Assembly (NCBI GenBank): GCA_026075535.2
Contig: AP026538.1
Span: 9,548,001-9,612,000, forward strand
Direction of reading: 5' to 3'
DNA from: Tricholoma matsutake
Lineage: Eukaryota; Basidiomycota; Agaricomycetes; Agaricales; Tricholomataceae
Length of the DNA stretch: 64,000 bases
Shown here: positions 46,441 to 57,972 of the stretch, in pieces
Position numbering within the stretch: position 1 is the stretch's first letter
Layout of the letters: each line of letters begins with the position of its first letter
Translations under genes and position numbers: made by a program
Notes under the pieces: model-generated
What the model was told of the DNA's origin: nothing
The model's database searches: none
The model's input: the letters and a program-made list of their open reading frames with translations, nothing else

Positions 46441-46639
46441 AGTGGCAGGGTCAGTGTTCTTGTCATGCCTGCATTTGGATGTTGGAGGCTATAATGCATG
46501 TGTGACAGATGCCAATGGTAGAGTATATTGGAAGACATATTGAGAGGTTGCTGGTGTAGCATAGAAACAATCTGTATGAACAGAATAACTAGTGGGTCAG
46601 ACAGGAGTGGCAGATGATGTGATGTTTCCATTGACTAGA

Positions 46640-47040
46640 GCATAATTTCCCCAGCTTCCAAGAACCATAGAAACTCACATAGAATTTGGTAAGGGCACTC
46701 AAAGATTATATGTGGCACAATGTGACTCTGTTGATCAGGTCATGGGATACTGCAGCACCATCAGCATGTCTTATGCATCAACAGATTTCAGACTCAGAAG
46801 CACAATTGGTGCACAACAGTTCCACTAGTGCAACAAATAGCAGACCATAAGAATTCATCAACATCCTCTCATATAAAAAGGTTTTGAATTCTGTTTTTTG
46901 GTCTGCCTATGGGAGACTAGGTATATGCTGTGCTCTTTGAGTGGAAGAGTGGGTCTCAAATTTCAGTCAAGTTTGTAGGGAATATTTCTGGATCAATCTA
47001 CAAGATTTCTCTCCAAACTCTTGAAAGAATGAAGACCCAG
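46640..47040. other. no gene seen
   Basis: No recognisable coding or repeat structure lies between the split hypothetical gene and the large palindrome. Confidence 0.35.
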
Positions 47041-47043
47041 AAA

Positions 47044-47413
47044 TAGTGTTGCCTTGACCAACTTGGGGCATTTTTGTATTCTTGAAATAACTTGACACAA
47101 TGGACTCAGCCTGCTTAGTGTTGAGAGAGGACCCATTGACTTTTGGGGCTCCCTATCCACCTAAACATTTTCAGAATTCTGTACAATTTATTGGAATTGA
47201 TATTGCCTTTGACTCATTTTTGCTGGTTGACTTGCAAAAAATGAGTCAAAAGCAATATCAATTCCAATAAATTGTATAGAATTCTGAAAATATTTACATA
47301 GATAGGGAGCCCCAAAAGTCGATGGGTCCTCTCTCAACACTAAGCAGGTTGAGTGCATTGTGTCAAGTTATTTCAAAAATACCAAAATGTCCCAAGTTGG
47401 TCAAGGCAACACT
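47044..47413. repeat. large hairpin palindrome, about 180-bp arms, 10-nt centre
   Basis: Left-arm landmarks AGTGTTGCCTTGACCAA, TTGACACAATG, GAGAGAGGACCCAT and GGAATTGATATTGC reappear inverted as GCAATATCAATTCC, ATGGGTCCTCTCTC, CATTGTGTCAA and TTGGTCAAGGCAACACT, on either side of a short centre at about 47222-47231. Only scattered mismatches are seen. Confidence 0.88.
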
Positions 47414-47985
47414 ACCCAGAAACCCAAAGTGTTTCATGCAATCATGTCAAAGCTCTATAGCCTTGTTGTGTAAGCTTCCTTCTTCTTGTAAATACTTCTA
47501 TTCACTGGTTTCTTCAGGACATCTCATTTGACAGAGCCTGAAGGTGAAGGTGCCCTTGAACTCATGGATATTGATTGGTATTGATTCTTTTGTGACATGG
47601 ACATCTGCAATCCTTTTTTGGCTTTTTACTTATCATATGCTTTGGTGCTTGGTTTTTGGTTTACTGCTACACTATATACCTCATTCTGTCATGACAATAA
47701 TGATACCTTTTTGCTGTACAATGTGGAAAAATCCTTTGGAAAGCCAATGAACAAGAACTATTATGTGTTTCTGTGGCAATTAATTACATGGGCCTAAATA
47801 AGTGGGAGTACCTACTAATCTTCACTTGTCCTCCTTAAAATAAATGGACCAGTCAAAAAGTTCCTAATGTAGGAAAACTCACTTATTGATGGAAACCCAG
47901 TTGATTTGACTTATAACGGGTAAGTTGGTCCAAGTTGCCAGTAATTTTGTCAGTTTAGGAGTTTGCACTCAGTCACAGTGTGCCT
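47414..47985. other. no gene seen
   Basis: Short open frames only. Nothing was recognised up to the third hAT family-2 copy. Confidence 0.35.
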
Positions 47986-47993
47986 TTCACAAA

Positions 47994-48707
47994 TAGTGTT
48001 TAAAGGTCCGGTTTGGTCCAGTTTTTTGACCTCCAAGAGGGGCAACCGCAACTGGACCGACCCAGATATGGGGCAACCACAACCGAACTGAGTAGGACTG
48101 GTCCACATCGGTTTGGTTGCCCCCAAAAAACTGGTTAAGACCAGTCTTAGTCACCATGAGGGGTGGGTTCCTTTCCCATGATGATATACCCCATGAGTCA
48201 TGTCACCATGAGGTGCAGGTTTCTCATTTCTGTAATAATTTTGTACATTGTGGGAAAAAACCCGCGAGTCATGTCGCCATGAGGCGCGGGTTCCTTTCCT
48301 GTGATGATATAACCCACGAGTCAGGTCACCATGAGGTGCGGGTTTCTCATTTCCATAATAATTTCATATCTTTTCAGCAAATTATTACGGATATGAGCAA
48401 CCCATGCCTCATGGTGACATGACTCATGGGGTATGTCCTCGTGGGAAGGGAACCCGCACCTCATGGTGACCTGACTCGCGGGTTTTTTCCCGTGATGTAC
48501 ACATCTTTTATGCACTGCAGAAAGACCAGTTGCAACTGATGGCAACCGGTCTTTTAATGGTTTTCAAATATTTTCAAAATGAGGCAACCGGCAACCAGAA
48601 TGACCCCAAATGTGGGCAACCACAACCGATGGTCCGGTTGCATTCAGTCCAGTTCAGTTCGGTTGCAGTCATTTTTTCAGTTGCATTAACCGGACCTTTA
48701 AACACTA
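47994..48707. mobile_element. hAT-like family 2, copy 3 (714 bp)
   Basis: Both ends show TAGTGTTTAAAGGTCCGG. The flanks TTCACAAA at 47986-47993 and 48708-48715 are identical. Much of the interior, including the mirrored ATGAGGYGCGGGTT arms, is very close to copy 2 at 35.2 kb. Confidence 0.92.
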
Positions 48708-48715
48708 TTCACAAA

Positions 48716-49234
48716 GAACACCACAGGCAATGAGGAAATGGCAGTTTGGATTTGCAAGCATGCTTATGGAAGAAAGGCCTGGGGTGGGGGCTCCTGAGGT
48801 GCAGATGTGGGAGAGCTGATCAGAACATGTACAGGACATAGGCTGGTTGAAACATGAAGGTCATTAACAAACCCTGATCAGAGACCTACAAGCAATGGTC
48901 CATGTTAGATCTCCATGAAATATAGTAATTGTGTAGATGCACTCCACATGCCACTTATACACACTGCCAAGGATCATCTGTCTGGTGTGCCTGATATCTT
49001 TCAGTTCAATGCCAGACTCCAGTGATCAACACATGATTGCAAGGCAAATTATAGACATGAAAAGATGCTCTCTTTCAATCCATCCAGAAGTGCAGGCTGC
49101 TCCAGCAACTGCTCCATGAAATGCAGACATCAGAATATCAGCAGGGCAGAGGTATTTTGAGTAATGAGACTACAAGCAGGAGGCAACTCAACACCACCTT
49201 GTATATACCACCTATTGCACCAGCTATTGTATCA
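48716..49234. other. intergenic, no gene seen
   Basis: About 500 bases between the hAT-like copy and the 3' end of the NACHT-WD40 gene show no recognised structure. Confidence 0.4.
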
Positions 49235-52200
49235 TTATATATTTGAAGTATCTCTGATGGTCATGTCCAAAATGACTATATGGCCAGATTGATGCCCAAG
49301 ACATACTTTATTGCCTGAAAATGCACTCACACAGAAATTTCGATTCTGAGAGGGGATCCAGCAGTCATAGTGTTCACCCAGTATCCAGTCACACTGAATT
49401 GAAAGTGGGCTAGATTGGTGTGTAGGATAGTCAATGTGGAATGGAGATATGGTGTAGTTGAACCGGTTGTAGAGAACTTTGGTAGAATCAGGCAATATGA
49501 TGACTGGAGTTGTCACTATATGTGATTGACCTGTCACTGTATTCCAGATCTGAACTCTGTTGTCCCATGATCCAGAGACAACTTGGGTGCCATCCAGGGA
49601 GAAGGCCACAGAATTCACCCTGCCTGAATGTACCTTTAGCTCAGACTCTATCTCTCCTGTCATTGCATTCCAGATCTGGACTGTCTTGTCTGATGATCCA
49701 GAGACAACTCGGGTGCCATCCAGGGAGAAGGCAACAGAATTCACCATGTCCAAATGTCCCTTTAGCTTGGACTCTACCTCTCCTGTCATTGCATTCCAGA
49801 TCTGGACTGTCTTGTCTGATGATCCAGAGACAACTCAGGTGCCATCCAGGGAGAAGGCAACAGAATTCACCCCTCTCGAATGTCCCTTTAGCTTGGACTC
49901 TACCTCTCCTGTCATCACATTCCAGATCTGGACTGTCTTGTCCCATGATCCAGAGACAACTCGGGTGCCATCCAGGGAGAAGGCAACAGAATTCACCCCT
50001 CTCAAATGTCCCTTTAGCTTGGACTCTACCTCTCCTGTCATCACATTCCAGATCCAGACCATCTTGTCTGATGATCCAGAGACAACTCGGGTGCCATCCA
50101 GGGAGAAGGCAACAGAATTCACCCTGTCCAAATGTCCCTTTAGCTTGGACTCTACCTCTCCTGTCATTGCATTCCAGATCTGGATTGTCTTGTCCCATGA
50201 TCCAGAGACAACTCGGATGCCATCCAGGGAGAAGGCAACAGAATTCACCCCACTCAAATGTCCCTTTAGCTTGGACTCTACCTCTCCTGTCATTGCATTC
50301 CAGATCCGGACTGTCTTGACCCATGATCCAGAGACAACTTGGATGCCATTCAGGGAGAAGGCAACAGAATTCACCCCACCCAGATGTCCCCTTAGCTCAA
50401 ATCCTACCTCTCCTGTCATTGCATTCCAGATCCAGACTGTCTTGTCCCATGATCCAGAGACAACTCGGGTACCATCCAGGGAGAAGGCAACAGAATTCAC
50501 CCCACCCAGATGTCCCTTTAGCTTGAACTCTGCCTCTCCTGTCATTGCATTCCAGATCCGGACTGTCTTGTCCCATGACCCAGAGACAACTCGGGTGCCA
50601 TCCGGGGAGAAGGCAACAGAATTCACCCTGCCTGAATGTCCCTTTAGCTCAAACTCTACCCCTCCTGTCATCGCATTCCAGATCCGGACTGTGTCATCCC
50701 ATGATCCAGAGACAACTCGACTCCTATCAGGAGAGAATGCACTCGACTCTACTCTGGCACTATTTATTATCACAAGCTCTGCTGGATCCCACTTGTCGGG
50801 TAGTCCCACAACATGTTTGGGCACTCGACAAATGTCCATTGCATAGACTGTGCGTAATAATGATGTCCTTGGAATCCATACCAGTGCAGAGTGATAGATT
50901 TCGAAGCAATGTTTTTCGACAACTTCAAAGTTCATTTGTAGACATCGAGAGGCATCATGAAGAAGGATTAGAAACTCATGGGGCCCACCATCTGTTGGTT
51001 TGAAGCCCTGGCAGCAGTATAGATATTTAGCACATCATTTGCTTCTATCCTATAAATGACTTACCGATAGAGCTATGGAAGCACTACCAAGGCACTTCAG
51101 CCCTGTTTGCAGCTCATTAAGCACACTGAGACATTCTATCCAATGCAGAAGATGTTTCCGAAGAAAACAGTCGAGAGCTGTTACAAGCTCTGTAGCAAAT
51201 ACCTCTGCCTTTGCTAAATGAGAAGCCCAATAAAGGCATGAGTACTTGAGCGCTTCAGAGATCTTGCTCATATTTTCTGGCAAGTTTCTCTTTTCTCTGC
51301 GTGACACAGTCAATTCATCAGGAACACCACATATGTTATACTTTAGCTTGCAATTCATGTGCTGCAAGCACTTGAGAGCTAGCATGGTATGACCTTCTGA
51401 AGCAACTAGTGCAGCAAACGAGGGGCAACGCTTTGGTGAACAATGGGTAGGATCAGTTATGAAGTCGGTGAACGAGGCATGGAACGGAGCAACAGTGGCC
51501 TGTTTATTTGTAGAAACATGAATCACAGACCTCAGGGGCGACAAAGATGCTGAAATTTCCATTGCTAATAGGGATCCGATGGCTTGGACTGTTAATGGAT
51601 TTTGAAGGAACACTACTGTGGAAAGGAGTTGGGATATCTGACAGACTTCATCTGGATCCTTCGACTCATTTGCGCGTTCCAAAATCTGTCCATATAAATC
51701 GTAGAGAGGATCGGTTTGTAGATGTGAGGCAGATTTAGAGCTCGAACTTGTCATGACCGAGAGACGATACCAGTAGTTTCCATCTATATCATTGATGTAA
51801 CGAATAACAGTTGAAGCATAGATGAAAAGTGTGCCGCAACGATCGAGTAGCATAGAGATGTCGGACGGTGAGGGCCAAGCATTTGAATTGTCGCCTGGAA
51901 AACAATTTTTTATGTCGGATAGCGATGTCTCCAGATACTGATGAATATCATGCTTGATCACATCCTCCTTGACCTCGTGGAGATAAAGAGGTGTCCAAAC
52001 TTTAGGGTAAGAATGGAAGGCATTGTGAATAGGAGTTTCTTCTCGGCTAGCAATGAATATCTTTAGCGGGAGGTCGGACACCGACGAGAGAATGAGTTGA
52101 ATCAGCGAAGAGGCCAACCGAAGATCAGTGCATTCGTCCACTGTATCGATGACGATCATTTTGTATGTCTTGATACTCTGGCCAATGGCTTTTCGGATGG

Positions 52201-53724
52201 GTTGACAAATGAGCTTCTCGAATTGATCCTTCAAATTGCTGTAGGTAGATTCCATCAATCTTTCATCACTTTCGATGGCCTTGACAACCTCAGATCTGAC
52301 GGAAGGTGATGTCTTGGCAAGCGAATGGGCAATGGCAGGAATGATGAGGCGTGCATTATTGGCTTTATCGGATGCACGAGAGCAGAAGAAACTAGCGCCT
52401 AGCATGTTTTTCTTGTCCAGGTTCTCGCAGAGCGTTTGTGAGACCGTCGACTTTCCAGTTCCAGCCATTCCTACCATCCAATATACCTTGCTGCTCCCTT
52501 CGTCTGAAGCCCAGGCATCCAAATCTGCGAGGATCTGGATGCGAGTCCCCAGCATGCAGCCGCTGGAATCACCATAAGACGAATGGCGAGTTTTGTATGA
52601 TGTCATTTCATGACGAAGCCTATCGATGGTACCTGTCAATTTGTGAGTGTCGTGACGTCTAACACTAACCTGACTGCATATCATACCTGAGGTTAGGCGC
52701 TGTCGACCTGTAGTATTAGTGTCAAAAAACTTCCTAGGAGCAGCGACAGCACCTGTAAGATCTCCTTTACATTTCCATCGATATCCTCTACATTTCCACC
52801 AATATCTTCTACTGCTACCTCGATATGCAACTGAGTGTCAATCTTTGAGAGGATATCAAAGACACATTTTTTTGTTTCAGTTCGTTGAAAAACTGACCTG
52901 AAGGACATCGCACAGATTATTGACATTACAAAGCGCCTTCAGTATCGTGTCGGCATCTTTTGCACCTTCAGCAGCACGAGTCGACACATGATGGGCTTGC
53001 AACTTTCTGACTGCCTCTGATTGTGCGGTTATAGCCCTGTAAAGAATTGCCGAGCCTCAGAAAGATATGGATCGGACGAATGACCCGACGCACTGGCAGA
53101 ATATTTCAATCCGGTGATCCAAAGCACGCAAGCCACCATATCTTTGATACTTCTGGACAATTGACAGGATGGCCTCCAGCTTGGATTGGAGATCTGCCAG
53201 TTCCTTCTTGTTTCCGGACACCCTCTAGGGGGAAGAAATGCAAGATGAATAAAGAATGCACAACGAACGCGTTGACCAACGTACATCGACGACTTTAGTC
53301 ACCTCCAAAAACACTCCTACAGCCGCCTTTAACGGTAGAAACATGTCTGAGCAGTTGTAGAGAGCTTGAGCAACTGCCTTCAGCCCTTCATAGGCGACAC
53401 CTCCCCCATCTTTCATTCGTTGCCCTGGTGTCGACGGGCCTGGCGGTGTGGTCGGAAGCCCGCCGATCGCCGTATACTCGTTATACTGTAGGTTATGATC
53501 ATCGGAAGCTGAACTGGTCGCAGTTGATGATGTTGTTACGGAAGGTTCTTGTATGGCAGATGTACCGCTTGTATTCTGGGAGGTAGAAAGTGAAGTACGG
53601 ACGACATTATCTTGCAACCTGTGGAACACTGTGAAAATCCATCTGAGCTGCGAGCGATTATGTCACCGACCCAGTATCTGAAATCGGTCGTGGAGATGGT
53701 GAGCGATTGAAAATCTTCAGGCAT
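49235..53724 (-). CDS. NACHT-WD40 STAND receptor (fungal NLR), WD array interrupted by one TGA
   Basis: STAND proteins of this layout act as oligomerising receptors in fungal self/non-self recognition; Podospora HET-E is the model. From 53724 the N-terminal part reads MPEDFQSLTISTTDFRYWVG, a Ser/Thr-rich linker, then GLKAVAQALYNCSDMFLPLK (about 53395), KKELADLQSKLEAILSIVQK and VAVEDIGGNVEDIDGNVKEI (about 52790), in several exons. The NACHT block (52684-51050) has Walker A GMAGTGKST at residues 72-80 and Walker B KMIVIDTVDEC at 175-185. A linker exon starting about 50935 leads into ten 42-aa WD repeats and a short tail (NFCVSAFSGNKVCLGHQSG). TGA at 49835-49837 cuts repeat 8, so the product is either truncated after seven repeats or the gene is a pseudoallele. 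Confidence 0.85.
49520..50770 (-). repeat. ten tandem 126-bp WD40-coding units
   Basis: The units read VNSVAFSLDGTRVVSGSWDK, TVxIWNAMTGE and VESKLKGH with few changes. Variation clusters at a handful of positions: G/S/R/D at the loop after GHL or GHS, W/S in SGSW or SGSS, R/Q/W before IWN. In het-type NLRs such high internal identity reflects unequal recombination, and the variable positions face the binding surface; the same is inferred here. Confidence 0.88.
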
Positions 53725-53729
53725 CTGTC

Positions 53730-54460
53730 CTGAATGGGACGTAGCAGTCGCAATTCTATGAATTGTTTTTCTTTTCCCGAGTTTGGCATGTTGGCGTCCT
53801 TTCTAGCACGAAATCGAATGCAGAGACGATCCAGTCGGTTCAGTAAAGTGAACGACGTGCAGCGAGGCCTAGGCGCCTAAGTGTCCTCCACAGCACCAAG
53901 CCGGTAAACACGTGGTGTGGCAGTTATGAGGTGTATCCGCCAGCGCCAACAATTATTTCGACTTCTATCTTATCAAGGTACGTAAGTCGGAATTCTACAC
54001 CCTTTTGGACTTTCTGGGGAGCCGGTGCCTGTATCCTCTAGGGTGGAAATTGTTCAAGTTCTCAACGGTTTGATACGCAGCTGTTCTCACGGCAGGACGA
54101 GATATCCTTGGCAGATCTGAGAGGTAGTGTATTATGGACATTCAGTTAGGTATTGAATTGAAGCACCTTCGTTCTTCAGAAACTTTTTGACTACGCTCAG
54201 CGCTGTTTGATAGATTCAATTCCAACAACATATTAACGTTTGAGTAGCTCAACTAAGCTTCAAACCGATGATCTGACTTGCTGCTGATAACAGTGGGAAT
54301 ACTAGTACTTGACTTGTGTTACCAAGCCAAGTTTATCCTTTAGCCACGAATATTGTATTTGGTGCGAAGGTACCATCGCGTGAGATATTTAAATTTGGAC
54401 GTGGGCAGCAGTCTTGGCATATCCAATAATATACATACTTACATTTGCTACTACATATGT
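53730..54460. other. upstream region of the NLR, no gene seen
   Basis: Contains the promoter side of the minus-strand receptor gene. No clear core element or additional exon was recognised. Confidence 0.4.
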
Positions 54461-54469
54461 AATCTTGTC

Positions 54470-54755
54470 CTAATGTCCTTGATCATTCCTAAAATTTCGT
54501 ACAGAGGTCGTCGACTCGGGGTCGCATACTACTAATTAGTCCTTCAACTCCCAGTCAAAATGTCCTTGATCGTTCCTTTTCGTATGGAGGTACAGTCAAA
54601 TTGTCCTCGAGTCAAATTGTCCACGCTCGTCCCTTGTCGTGTAGAGGTCGTTAGTCAACTGCCAGCTGGTGGAAACAAGCTAATATTCTTTCAACTCCTT
54701 ATAATCCCAGCCAAAATGTCCTCGATCATTCCCATTCGTATAGAGGTCGTCGTCT
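54470..54755 (+). repeat. degenerate repeat, four units
   Basis: AATGTCCTYGATCRTTCC followed by a TCGTAYRGAGGTCGT motif recurs near 54472, 54557, 54615 and 54711 at uneven spacing. Non-coding. Confidence 0.6.
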
Positions 54756-54779
54756 GGTGCGATCACAGTTTTGCATCAA

Positions 54780-55250
54780 CTGTTCGGTCTTTTCAACAAA
54801 GGACAGTCGTTCTCACCTTGCAGTATGTCTCCACAACATAAATAGGCAGGTGGTGCTAAACTTCGCGGAGAACCACTTACGCTCTTTGACTTTACGAAGT
54901 TCTTCAATCTTCGTACGCCTTTCCCTATCACTTTCATTGCAACTGATGCTGCCCTGTGGACTGCGGGCTTCCGTGAACTTGTCGATGAGCGACGATGCGA
55001 TCTTGGTGGACCCCAAGCATGATCTAGATCTTCATATGTATCCTGACCCTCCGAATTGTACACGATATCAGACCCGTGAAGGGTTGACTCGTTTGAGCCG
55101 AAGGGAGGTGCTTTGTCCGCTGCAGCTTTCTCATACGAAGGTGGAGGGGCTGGTGACGGTGCGCGAATGGCAAATACATCTTCATTTCCAGCTGGGTAGT
55201 ATGCGTATGCTAAACTTGAAACTATGAAGTGTAGAAGTGTCAGCGTGAAT
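54780..55250 (-). CDS. small hypothetical protein with basic C-terminal region
   Basis: The minus strand reads AYAYYPAGNEDVFAIRAPSP, PPPSYEKAAADKAPPFGSNE, then YEDLDHAWGPPRSHRRSSTS and VAMKVIGKGVRRLKNFVKSK, ending at a good GTAAGT donor (about 54887). The PPPSYEKAAAD stretch contains a PPxY-like motif (PPSY). The Lys/Arg-rich end could be an amphipathic helix or a localisation signal. The start and the following exon are not resolved. Not a family I recognise; it may be lineage-specific. Confidence 0.45.
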
Positions 55251-55259
55251 ACTATGAGG

Positions 55260-56640
55260 TAGAATGGCAGCTCAACTCGAGGACATCATGAATCGTGATA
55301 GAACGAGCGTGGTAGATGACTCAATATGATATTCGCAAGGCTAAATACAACTTGGATTCGTTACAGCCAAATTAAGAAGCATCGTGGCTCTTATAAAATA
55401 AGTAGATCTGCTTGAAGTCACGGTTGCCCCCGAGAGGTTTGGGACATTACATATCTCGCATACGTATACAAAGGAGCGGTGCGGCAGTAATATATTTAGT
55501 TCACCAGGTTTACCACGGAAATATCCGACCAAAAAATTCCTCTTTTTCTTATTCTTTTGGAATTGATGGAAATGCGAGATGGTCAAAACTTTGGCGAAAT
55601 ACTCAAAACTGGTCAAATTTGGGGTCTTGCTCCAGCCAGTTTGGTCATTTGCTAAAAATCGGACTTCTCGGCATCGAGTCCTTCGTTGGGGGCGTATCTG
55701 CCGAAGATGGGAGCATGCAATGCGATACACCAGCCCCATACACGTGTCTTATCCTGGCAGAAGGCCGCTGACGGGCTTGACGATGTGCAACACGTCCGAA
55801 TGATCTCCGGTGCATCATGCATCATAAGCCGGGACGCTCTGTACCGGAGCATTCTCTGGTGGGGCCTATCGTGAGATGATCGATGTCGATGATCCGATGT
55901 CTCGCTAGTAGTCTCCTCTACATTTAACCTTTGACTCCGATCAACCCATTGCTTAAGCTGTCGTCCTCCGATCGGCGTATATTATATCGGCACCTGCAGC
56001 CAAAAAATACACGCAGGGGCGTTTGATGGGCGGTGTCCTATTTTCGATTGTTTTTCGACGTCCGACAGACTTTTATCGTACGATTTCCTTATGTAAAAGC
56101 CTCGGCAATCAAGAAGTTGGGATTCAGCTAAGTTTTTTCAGAAGAAGCCTATCGATATGAGGATTTGCATCCTTCAGCCACATTCAGCTTCGGTGAAGAG
56201 GATCCGCTTTTAGACAAAAATGAGGTACTGCTATCTTCACACACTGTCAATTGTACACCGCATAATTATTGGCAGTCATCACACATTCATCTTCTCAGCC
56301 CTTCTCCAACCTAATAAAACCGATGTGCTTTTTTAGTACATGCCGTCATGACAAGTCATGGAAGCCAGAAGGACGAAGGATCGCATTATGAAGGCTAGGG
56401 AAGTTTTCAGTGTCAAAAAGTAAAAATGGACTCACAGCCACTATGCAATGGAAACTCGCGGTGGTAGCAACCTCCGAGACTAAGTAGGATCCCTCGAAGA
56501 CGGATCATGAATCCAATGAATGTCATATGGTGATATCCCACTCGTGGAAAAGCGCAGTAGAAACACGGTTGAAAAAAACAATAACCTATAGGAAGGATCT
56601 TACCATGCAACCGTGCGAGTAGAAGCGGACTTTCACGAAT
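55260..56640. other. intergenic, no gene seen
   Basis: About 1.4 kb with only short, unconvincing reading frames on both strands. Confidence 0.45.
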
Positions 56641-57972
56641 TCAGGCCAGCTCAATATTAGCTACTTTCATCAAATCCGGAATCTCCAGATCTTGAGCAGA
56701 GCACGATCAGCTGTAGTGTATACTAGACAGAAAGCGACTGACGATCCTCGGTATGTTGCATCCGCGAGGCAAACGAACACTGCTTCCCTAACATCACCCC
56801 AATCATCAGCACAACAAATCCAACGATGTACCCAATACTCACCAGGCCCAAATATAAATTCACCACCCAACTGCGAAATATTGCCATGTTTTCCGATCTG
56901 TGTCGGATGTGTCAGCGGCCCGCTCTAAAACTCTCGTTCAGCCTTCCCTCCGAACTCGGACTGTAAAGGCAATAGCAGACCCATATGCTTTTTACAGTGC
57001 TCTGCAGAGGGCCAAGCACAAGGTAACTCTTCCGCTCCTCGCCCTTCGGTGTCCTAGCTAATGTCTCCAGCGTCATTCCAAGAGCATGATAGAGTTCACG
57101 GGTAGGATCTGCATAGAGTGGGCCTGGAAATCCCGTAGACTCTGAAGAGAGCCAACACGCGCGTAAGATGTCTACACAGTGAAGATACTCGTTTGAGGAT
57201 GCACCTGCGTAGGATTGGAGAGGTTCCCATCCTCCACATCCGATTATTACAATTTTTGTATTTGACTTGGACAGAGCGTCCTGGGGGACCATGTTAGCAA
57301 GGCCTTCTACGTAAGCCTCCAGGTTTGGAATCAGATTCAGGTTAAGGCGTCCTAAGAACCTGAGATCACCTTACAAGCCTACAATGATATTTCTGAATTT
57401 AGTTATTCGTAAAGGATAGACGAATCGCGCCTACGCCACAGAAGAAGTGACCTGGTTATATTCCATGTCGACAAGAAGATACAAGCCTAGTAAATAGTAT
57501 ATCGACTCACGAATGAACACAACAATTGTCCGCTGTTCTTCAAAAATGGAGCCGAAAGAGAGCATGTTGCCACTGGGATCTAATACATTTAGCGCGCTCG
57601 CCTTCGCGATGGTATCTGCGTCAGGGAGTGCTGTAGGTTGTGCGAGCGACATGGCGGTACAGTTTGAAGGCAAAAGTTGCAAATCGGCGGCCGATATCAT
57701 TACATAATCAGCACCGTCTTTACCTTTGTTGGGTTCTGGCATCATGCACTCATTAAGACTGCCAGGCCAGTCTTAGAGCTTAAGAGTCCCAAACGTCCCA
57801 AAGCAATACAAGGGTGCTTAATGACGAACCTGACGCGTAGGTTTGAGCACATTGGACCTCTGCTGGCGGCATTGGACTCACTTTTAATGTCATGTGCTGT
57901 TTCCGTTGATGGTGTGTCTTTCACTACATGACCCAAGGTCACTCCATATGGCTCCAGTTCAGGTTTGTCCAT
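56641..57972 (-). CDS. AhpC/TSA-like thioredoxin-fold protein (PRXL2/FAM213-like)
   Basis: These are peroxiredoxin-like thioredoxin-fold proteins; several are thiol antioxidants. From MDKPELEPYGVTLGHVV (57972) the gene joins to ALPDADTIAKASALNVLDPS and EEQRTIVVFIR (57630-57511), then HFFCG (17-nt exon 57451-57435), ACK (9-nt exon 57378-57370), AYVEGLANMVPQDALSKSNT and IVIIGCGGWEPLQSYA (57316-57205), ESTGFPGPLYADPTRELYHA (57141-56981), GNISQLGGEFIFGPG (about 56890-56850), SFASRMQHTEDHLEIPDLMK and VANIELA, with TGA at 56643-56641. All introns listed are GT-AG and 53-63 nt. The CGAC redox motif appears only after both micro-exons are spliced. Cytosolic, as no signal peptide is visible. Confidence 0.82.

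Noticed and set aside
49510..50846. Plus-strand frames of 269 and 428 aa over the WD array
   Set aside because: They are antisense shadows of the 126-bp WD40 repeats and have the same period.
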